Origin: Diphasiastrum complanatum
Taxonomy: Eukaryota; Streptophyta; Lycopodiopsida; Lycopodiales; Lycopodiaceae
Direction of reading: 5' to 3'
Assembly (NCBI GenBank): GCA_029204225.1
Contig: MU831915.1
Span: 33,017-97,016 of the forward strand
DNA: 64,000 bases
Shown piece after piece: positions 57,181-64,000 of this stretch. Both the position numbers and the translations under genes were made by a program. Position 1 is the first letter of the stretch. Every line of letters begins with the position of its first letter. The notes beneath the pieces were generated by a model. That model was not told the DNA's origin, made no database searches, and worked only from the letters and a program-made list of their open reading frames with translations.

Positions 57181-58277
57181 TTGAAGTCATTGAAGACTTG
57201 GCCATCTTCAACGACTTCCACAAAACTTGCATTTAGAACAAGTCTGCAAAAATACATTACTTTTTCAACAGTCTGCAGAAATAAACTATGTTTTCAACAG
57301 CTTCGACTTTTTCGCATTTCTTCAAAATGCGACATTTGCATGGTTCAAAAGCTTAACTGTTTTTAACACACCTTCGGCTTCTTGCGAAAAATGCGAAGAG
57401 AGAGAAAATTCTCGAAGGTCATCTACTTTCATGCGTTAAGCTGTTTTTAAGACATCGTCCTTTTAGGGCACCTTCGGCTTTTTGTGAAAAATACGAAGAG
57501 AGAGAAAAATCTCGAAGGTCGTCTCAAATAAACGAGGAACATTCCAGCGATGTCCTCGTCCGCGTCAACGATGCTAAATTATTGACCGTATATATACTGT
57601 GTACAGTTGTCACAAAAGTCATATACTTCCAAGTACAACAGCTTTCCTAATTAGGTGACAAGCATTCAATGTAATTAATGCACGAATGAAGTCTATAAAT
57701 AGATCATCCAAGCACAGATAACGTGTTGCTCCATCCATGAGACTTATTTTTTAGCCTCCCAATTACGCTGTCATTTTTTGTTGTAATTGCTATTTGGATT
57801 GTGCTTCAGTGTAATATAGTAGCAATTGTGTCCAACGTAGATGAATGCATGTTGTGATTGAATGCACTTTTATTGTTGTTTAATCGCGCTTGTTTACTCA
57901 CTCTAATCAAAACACAAACATCTAAGGTTCCTCAGTTTCTGATCAGAAAATGGCCATCTTTGACGCATGAGGAACTCGCGATATCATACTGCTCTTCCAT
58001 TTATTTTAGAACTATACTTCACATTGAATCTAATTTCAGTAGCACCACACACAAACCATCTCTAATCTCTTCGATAGAGTATACTCTTACTTTAGAGTAT
58101 GAATTAATCTTTAAGATCCTGTTGGACAATTAGAACACTTAAATTTGTGATTACATTTAGCATAAGCTGTCTATTAGACTGTTTTTGCACCTAGCAACCG
58201 ATTAGAACGGGAGAGCTGTTCCGCAGTAATCCTGCCCTCTTCTCCATTCGTGTTCTTTTATCTCCCTTGCCCCATCA
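57181..58277 (+). repeat. LTR of the third copia (start uncertain) with duplicated upstream box
   Basis: The end ..CCCCATCA (58,277) is fixed by the PBS TTGGTATTAGAGCTT (58,280-58,294). TATAAATA lies at 57,694-57,701. Upstream, a box of about 55 bp starting 'caccttcggctt.ttg.gaa' and containing 'gaagagagagaaaa' occurs at 57,369-57,423 and again at 57,469-57,523. The position, 200-300 bp before the TATA box, suggests a duplicated enhancer. No partner LTR remains. Confidence 0.55.
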
Positions 58278-58344
58278 GATTGGTATTAGAGCTTAGCTCA
58301 AATAAACCGAGAGATTAAGTTTGTTCTATTTGTGTACTGTTATC

Positions 58345-59322
58345 ATGTCTCATATAGGTAGCTCTTCATCTTCATCACTCAGTGAAGCTAGAGATATGGA
58401 CAAGCTCAATGGTTCTAACTTCTACATTTGGAATTTAAAACTTAGAATGATGTTGATAGATAGAGATCTTTGGGATGTAGTAGAAGGTGCAGACCTGAAA
58501 CCAAAAGATGATGATCAAGCAAAGGCCTGGAGGATCAAAGATCAGAAGGCCCTAGCATGCATCACACTCAATCTAGCCAACTCCCAAATATCTCACGTTA
58601 CCACATGCAAAATCTCTAAGGAAGCACTGAACTTGCTATCAAGTCTTTATGAGACTTACGATGTAACCATGAGATTACATCTTAGAAGGAAGTTCTTTAC
58701 TCTTAGCATGTCTGATTCTATTGCCATCACTTCTGACATCAACAGCTTCAAGTCCTCATTAGATCAGTTATCAGCTGTAGGATGTTCTATTCAAGAGGAT
58801 GATGTCGTTATGACCCTGCTTTCTTCTCTTCCAAAGTCCTATGAGCACTTTGTGGTGATGATCTCCACACAACTCGATCTCACTCTTCAAAAGGTGATCG
58901 GACATCTTCTTCAAGAAGAAATGCGGAGAAAGACTAGCAGCCTGTCCATCAAAGACAAATCCATGGCTCTATACACCAAGAAGAAAGACTATCCCAAGGG
59001 CAATAATCAAGTGCATCAGCAACAACAGAAGCCTCACACTCAAGGTGAGCATGGTGGATCACGCAAGAAGCTTTTCTGCAAATATTGCAAAAGAGCTAAT
59101 TACAACATCAAGGAGTGTCACATTAGGATCTACAACGAGACAAAGAAGCAACAACAACAACAACATCCAGACTCCTCCAACACGGCGGAATTCAAGGAGT
59201 CAGATACACACTTGTTAATGGCTTACAGCAGTAGTGAAGACTGTGATAGCTGGTACCTAGACAGCGGCACTACCCAACACATGACTTCTTGCAAGGAATG
59301 GTTTACGGAGTACACAGCTTAG
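58345..59322 (+). CDS. Copia gag with zinc knuckle (H to Y) and start of protease
   Basis: This open frame of 325 codons runs from the second ATG (MSHIGSS); an upstream ATG at 58,321 would add eight residues. Residues about 20-190 form the copia capsid: 'DKLNGSNFYIWNLKLRMML', 'DLWDVVEG', 'YETYDVTMRLHLRRKFFTL' and 'LLSSLPKSYEHFV'. A Gln-rich linker precedes CX2CX4YX4C (CKYCKRANYNIKEC), where the expected His is Tyr. 'SWYLDSGTTQHMTSCKEWF' holds the protease catalytic Asp. A TAG stop at 59,320-59,322 cuts the polyprotein within the protease, which continues in frame at 59,323. Confidence 0.85.
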   Translation: MSHIGSSSSSSLSEARDMDKLNGSNFYIWNLKLRMMLIDRDLWDVVEGADLKPKDDDQAKAWRIKDQKALACITLNLANSQISHVTTCKISKEALNLLSSLYETYDVTMRLHLRRKFFTLSMSDSIAITSDINSFKSSLDQLSAVGCSIQEDDVVMTLLSSLPKSYEHFVVMISTQLDLTLQKVIGHLLQEEMRRKTSSLSIKDKSMALYTKKKDYPKGNNQVHQQQQKPHTQGEHGGSRKKLFCKYCKRANYNIKECHIRIYNETKKQQQQQHPDSSNTAEFKESDTHLLMAYSSSEDCDSWYLDSGTTQHMTSCKEWFTEYTA

Positions 59323-59589
59323 AGCAAAGACCAATTTATCTACCTCGGAGATTCTAGCACCATACGCGTGGGAGGCAAAGGAGCAGTGAAGATCGGCTTC
59401 AACAACGATCTATCCATTTGTGTTTCTAACATCCTTCATGTTCCTCAGTTGTCAAAGAGCCTATTATCAGTCTCTAAGATAACTGACGAGGGCTACACTA
59501 TTACTTTCTCATCTGAGCCATGTACAATACTCGAGGAAGATACTACTCTGACTACATGCACTAGAGTCAGAAATCTTTACACACTCTAA
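59323..59589 (+). pseudogene. Copia protease remainder
   Basis: It continues the frame after the stop at 59,320, with 'IYLGDSSTIRVGGKGAVKIG', 'NILHVPQLSKSLLSVSKI' and 'RVRNLYTL', the usual copia protease tail before GAG-pre-integrase. It ends at a TAA at 59,587. Confidence 0.75.
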
Positions 59590-59609
59590 TTCAGTTGCAT
59601 TAGCTAGTA

Positions 59610-60496
59610 TCTCTAATGAAAATGTAAATGACAGTGTTGTTCTGTGGCAATATTCGATTTGGACATGTGAATACAAGATCATCTTCTCATATGCATTGTA
59701 ATAATTTAGTTGATGGTTTGAATTTCTCGTCTTCATTAGATAGGAAATATTTCTTTGTGAATCATGCATCTATGGGAAGCACTCTAGAAGCAAGTTTCCA
59801 AAATCACATTCCATCAAAACAAAGCATGTATTAGATCTTGTACATAGCGATCTCTGTGGTCCAATGCCAACTTCGTCATTAGGAAATGCAATATATTTTA
59901 TCACTTTAATAGATGATTATTCTAGATGGTCTACAGTCATGTTCATTAAGCACAAAACTGAAGCCTTTGAATGCTTCAAGAGATTCAAGGCCATGGCTGA
60001 GACACAAACATCTAAAAAAGTGAAGGCACTCTGAACTGATGGTGGCGGCGAATACATCTCTAACGAGATGTCCGACTACATGGCTGAACATGGTATTAGA
60101 AGACAGTTCACCACTTCCTATTCACCTCAACATAATGGGCTTGCAGAAAGGAAGAATCGAACTCTTCTCAACTCAGCCACATCCATGCTACATCAAGCAC
60201 ACCTACCTGCGAAGTTCTGGACAGAAGCTACTTCCACGTCTTGTTATGTGCAGAACAGATCCAGCACCAAAGTCGTCAACAACAAGAGTCCTCATCAAGT
60301 TTGGCATGGGCACAAGCCTAGTGTCAGCCATTTAAAAATCTTTAGTTGTATATGTTTTGTTCACATTCCTAAACAGCTTAGGAAGAAGCTGGATCATAGG
60401 ACAAATAAATGTATTTTCATTGGCTATCCCGATGAACATAAAGCTTATAAAGTTTACGATTCATCCACCAATGTAGTATTTGTCTCTAGGATGTAA
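59610..60496 (+). pseudogene. Copia integrase (third element), decayed
   Basis: The pre-integrase part (59,630-59,830) is broken by several stops. The core then reads 'LDLVHSDLCGPMPTSSLGN' and 'FITLIDDYSRWSTVMFIKH'. A stop replaces the Arg before 'TDGGGEYISNEMSDY' (about 60,031). From 60,068 an open frame has 'YSPQHNGLAERKNRTLLNS', 'KFWTEATSTSCYVQNRSSTK' and 'KLDHRTNKCIFIGY'. The D,D,E residues are in place despite the damage. The connector toward RT continues weakly to about 60,715, then is cut. Confidence 0.8.
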
Positions 60497-60725
60497 TAAT
60501 TCAAGAACATACATACTATGATTTCAAACAACCATCGATAAACGATGCTTTGTCATTTCATCCTATTTTTACGTAGCATGGATTTTGATGTTCCTTCTAC
60601 AGAACCTGCATCTACAACTATAGAAGCCGAGCAGCTGACAGTACCTGTCATCAGACTAGACCAAGCTAGCTTGAACAGATCTGAAGAAATTTAAGAAGAA
60701 GCATCATTGCAGCCTTTTTCTTCGT

Positions 60726-60840
60726 CTGTGCGAATTTGCGTGTAAATATGCAGACTACGTGACAACGTTAGTAAATATGCAGCATGAATGGAGGCAGATT
60801 AAAATTGGAATTTAGGAGAGTAGAAGGAGTAAATTCAACA
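60726..60840 (-). repeat. Inverted LTR head fragment (same family as 53,833)
   Basis: The minus strand from 60,840 reads TGTTGAATTTACTCC and matches the first about 115 bp of the LTR at 53,833 with few changes. It then breaks at about 60,726 against the plus-strand copia connector. Confidence 0.8.
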
Positions 60841-61202
60841 GGGGAATGACGACCTTTCATTTTCGATACGGCCCAGATGCTCAATCGCTCCCCGACAAGG
60901 CAATTTCCAACAGGATTGAGCTTTCTACTAGGTTTTAATTCGACAACTTTCAACTTTTTTCAATTGTGATATGGATCCATGGAAGAACCTCTAGACTGAC
61001 CATATATGATCACCAATAATATATTTGCTCCTCTATCAGATCATCTACAAGGTACATGACAGTAGATTTTGATGCATTATTTAATACACTTTTTAGATAA
61101 TGTACATGTAATGTTGTGTACTACCTTTGAATTGTATAAAGGGTATTATCACGACTACATGGATGTTGTCTTTATACCATCAGCAACAAGTGGCCATAGC
61201 CA

Positions 61203-61205
<3 letters not shown>
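60841..61205. other. Intergenic, nothing recognised
   Basis: No gene or repeat boundary that I can support. Confidence 0.6.

Positions 61206-61272
<67 letters not shown>
61206..61272. repeat. (CT)n microsatellite
   Basis: 67 bp of uninterrupted CT dinucleotides. Open frames across it are low-complexity artefacts. From 61,273 to 61,735 no gene is seen. Confidence 0.97.
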
Positions 61273-61274
<2 letters not shown>

Positions 61275-61735
61275 ATGCCACTAATCTTGCAGGAAGTATA
61301 TAAAATGGCAAGCTACTTCTATTGGTTAGGTTATTTGCAATCCATACCATCTCATGCATGTTATTCAATCCCAGTGGCATGCTATATCTAATAGTGTAGT
61401 GATACTCCACATCTCACTTGTGCATGTTATTCTTGGAATTTGTTTGCATGAAGAGTCTTAGAAAAATTTGGCATTGAGTTTCATTTTAACTTGCCTAGAC
61501 CAACTTCTATATGTAGGCTTGCAAGGGAAAACAATTCACCCCTTTTGTTACTAAGAATAGGAAAATACTACCAATGCCCTTCATGGCACACCTAGGATGC
61601 AAGTAGGACAAAATTGGAAAATAGTTGACAACGTTATATTATAGATGCCGTGGTTTTGACACCTGATCTTACATTTGGCTAGCTACGTGCAACTACTTTG
61701 GAATGTGAAAAGAAGCAAAAGAGAGTCTGTGCAGT

Positions 61736-62000
61736 TGAAAATTCACGCATGTGGGAATGTACTAATGTGTGAAATTGATCTCCTAGGCTTGGCTCATGCA
61801 CTATAGATCACCTATTGATTGAAATCCAAGATCAATGACAAGATCTAAGGCAAAACGACCATTCTACAGGCATTCATTCATTACCAAAAGGTGTTTCACA
61901 CATGTGGAAGACTTCATGAGATAAAATAAGTCCCAACAAGCTCCTCTCCTCGAATAGAGAGAGAAAATACCACTTTTGGGCTCATCTAGAGATAGAAGAC
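61736..62000 (-). repeat. Copia LTR fragment (same family as 48,313-49,062)
   Basis: Shares, in the same order, 'gtgggaatg..ctaatgtgtg', 'gatctccta', 'gattgaaatccaagatc', 'atctaaggcaaa', 'gacttcatga' and 'agctcctctcctcgaa.agagag'. It is more diverged than the 48-kb copy and lacks the LTR start. Confidence 0.7.
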
Positions 62001-62832
62001 AATACAAGCAAAATTGGCAAATCTCCAAATTGAAAATCATAAACCTTCCAGCAATCTACAGACTGCCCACAACCAAATGAAAGCAGAACAAAACGAAACA
62101 CTGATCTCCATGCTGAAAACCAGAATGCAACGACTAGACAATGAAAATTTGAATCTCATGCATGCTTACCACACATCCACCTCATGCTTCACGTTGATAA
62201 AACCATAGCATGTAGCATGCACCCTACACATGACAGACACAATGGAGTGCAACAACTATTTGGAAAGAAGGAAGCGAAAGCCACACATCTGGTTGAAAAT
62301 CACTTCCCTCTCTCAACAAAATGAGAAAGTGAGAAAATGTAGGCATTTGTCCCGCAATGCATGCTCCACCATCTCTACAAGAACTCGACTCCCTCAAGGA
62401 AATGAAGACGTGAAAACCCAAGGCCCGGGTAGTTGTCCTTGCTATGCATGCTCCACCATTGCTGCAAAAAACTCGCCTCCCTCAAAAACACGAAGAAGGA
62501 AAAACTTAGGGCCTAGGCAGCGATGCTTTCGTGACAAGCCTTGAGGCAATAAATGGTCTTTTTTACTTCCACTATTTTTTTGATTTGATGGGCAAAAACA
62601 CATTTTGTCCCCCTCAAAACCCTTGCTTTGCCACATCAATGAAAACCAGAACCTTCCCATTATCCTTGCCATACTAGCAAGGGCAAGGATAAGTGGGAAA
62701 ACTAGAACGAGAAAAACAATAAAAATCATCCACACACTTGTCCGCACGAGTACTCTCCATGTGCCATACATAGTCCAATCACACACAATAGAAAAAAAGA
62801 GAAGAGATGGGGAGAGGAGAGGAGAGGAGTGA
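62001..62832. other. Intergenic with a purine-rich 5'UTR-like end
   Basis: Contains a loose repeat 'tgcatgctccaccat' at 62,358 and 62,443. It ends in 'gagatggggagaggagaggagaggag' before a candidate ATG. No gene is recognised. Confidence 0.45.
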
Positions 62833-63078
62833 ATGGCGACGGTGCTAGTATTATGGCTATGGCTGGGATTGGGAATCAGCGCTGCTGCTGGGACAAGCCT
62901 GTTTTTGTGGAATTGGATATGGACGCCCCTCTCTCTTGTGCTGCAGCTGCAGGAGACAGGGGATAGCCGAGCATCCACGCTCCCTGCCCATTTGGCAATT
63001 GCTAATCATTTTCAAAGGTGCCAGCCATCCTTCATGTTGTACAAAATTCCAACTTTCAAATACGCTTTGTTGCAATGA
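62833..63078 (+). CDS. Weak candidate first exon with signal-anchor-like N-terminus
   Basis: The ATG at 62,833 opens an 81-codon frame whose first 35 residues are strongly hydrophobic (MATVLVLWLWLGLGISAAAG..). It is preceded by purine-rich leader sequence such as plant 5' UTRs often carry. The remainder has no known motif. If real it could be the first exon of a spliced gene continuing off the window, or a chance frame; no matching donor and second exon could be identified. The sequence from 63,079 to 64,000 shows no further recognisable coding. Confidence 0.2.
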   Translation: MATVLVLWLWLGLGISAAAGTSLFLWNWIWTPLSLVLQLQETGDSRASTLPAHLAIANHFQRCQPSFMLYKIPTFKYALLQ

Positions 63079-64000
63079 ATTAAGCTGTGAATCGGTCTTT
63101 TAAGATATGTAATTATAAGGATAGTTTGGCTTTTCAGTTGAGAAGCATTTATATGTATTCTGCTAGCTAACAAGCTACCTTGAAATAAAGCTACGACTGT
63201 TCTGGAGGTCTATCCACTGGTCTTTTCGGCAAAGCAAATGTTACGTCCCTGTTTACTATTCCGTATTACATACAAGATTGAGTTTGTAGTATGTTATTGA
63301 GGAGTGAAGATGCCTCGAATTATAGTAAGGGCGTCCACTTAATCTCACATTGATTGAAGCTACAACCGCTACCCAAAATTCTATGTTGATGATCGTATCA
63401 AAAGCAAGGTCTAGAATCGGGTTTTCGTGAATGTGGCCACCCAGAATCTTACTTTAATGTCTTTTTTTGAAATTTGACAAAAGACCTAGTTTTCTGGTTG
63501 TGAGACGCATTCACTACTTTTTTCGTCTTCTTGTCACTGCTTGACAAATACTGCAACACACTTGATTGTTGTATTTTATCGTTTCCTTTATTTTCACTGT
63601 TGTGACTATTATGCAATTGACGGATGCAAAGGCTTGAAATTTTTGATGCGAATTGCATAATCTTCTTGCGGTCCACCTTTGGACTTTCATAGCCACTTCA
63701 GGATATCGTAGCTTTGCGAATTGGGTAAAAAAGGGGGTGCTGCTATAGGATGCTTTGGGGGTGGGGATATGATCGGAATTTTAACAGTTTGATGGGTGGT
63801 CCCACACCTATAGAGGGGCTTAGGCATGGTTCTTTGTTGGAGTGGGACAGATCTGCAAACTAAACACTCATTGACCTATTGTTCAAGATTAGCCCAAGCC
63901 ATCTTAGGTGTTCCACATCACAGCAGTTGCTCAAGGAAAGATCACACAGGTGGTTGAGGATGATGCTGAAGCAATGGCCTTGAAGGTCTACTAGTTGTTA

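Noticed and set aside
61069-61410. Open frames across the CT microsatellite (poly Ser-Leu / Glu-Arg)
   Set aside because: They are dinucleotide artefacts with no other coding sign.
62442-62978. 178-codon minus-strand frame at 62.4-63.0 kb
   Set aside because: No motif, overlaps the candidate plus-strand exon and purine-rich leader; long only because the strand is poor in stops.

Overview
The window reads as nuclear DNA from a flowering plant with a large, repeat-rich genome. The evidence is one spliced protein gene with canonical GT..AG introns, several plant-type Ty1/copia and Ty3/gypsy LTR retrotransposon families with plant primer-binding sites (TGGTATCAGAGC-type and TGGCGCTGTTG-type), a plant L1-like LINE with a DUF4283 ORF1, a CACTA/DUF4216 remnant, hAT-type MITEs and long (CT)n microsatellites. 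Nearly all element proteins carry stops and frameshifts, so the insertions are mostly old. The long TE-filled intron and many degraded LTR elements would suit a slowly purging genome, but the sequence does not identify the species.

Layout. 0-2 kb: the 5' end of a minus-strand LTR element that runs off the left edge, with its LTR. 2.6-4.1 kb: a minus-strand CACTA transposase remnant with a 152-bp tandem duplication. 4.37-7.8 kb: a plus-strand copia remnant (5' LTR, repeat-rich leader, collapsed coding region). 7.8-12.25 kb: a minus-strand LINE truncated inside its reverse transcriptase. 12.5-15.37 kb: the 5' end of a minus-strand Tat/Athila-like gypsy element, its gag broken by a 368-bp TIR element. 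15.37-21.3 kb: gypsy protease and gag-like debris and LTR-like sequence. 21.4-24.0 kb: an LTR related to the one at 1.1 kb, split by an internally collapsed copia element. 24-29.4 kb: mostly unassigned sequence, unknown degraded coding traces, a microsatellite and one copy of a dispersed non-coding repeat.

29.66-43.21 kb: the only convincing host gene. It lies on the minus strand and has three exons encoding a 243-residue secreted, cysteine-rich protein. Intron 1 is 12,741 bp and holds a 5'-truncated gypsy with chromodomain and 3' LTR, a second gypsy RT/RNase H fragment, an internally deleted chromovirus with both LTRs, and two opposite-facing hAT MITEs with exact 8-bp target duplications. 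43.2-46.1 kb: putative promoter, then copia and gypsy remnants.

46-60.8 kb: a nest of copia elements. A plus-strand LTR is interrupted by a minus-strand copia; that element is interrupted by a plus-strand copia with a decayed but nearly full-length integrase-RT-RNase H; a third plus-strand copia (58.3-60.7 kb) is cut by an inverted LTR fragment. 60.8-64 kb: a microsatellite, an LTR fragment and a weak candidate first exon. No RNA gene, CRISPR array or new defence-type system was found. The most rewarding items are the host gene with its loaded intron, the inverted hAT MITE pair, the TIR insertion in the Tat-like gag, and recurring palindromes in the copia LTRs.
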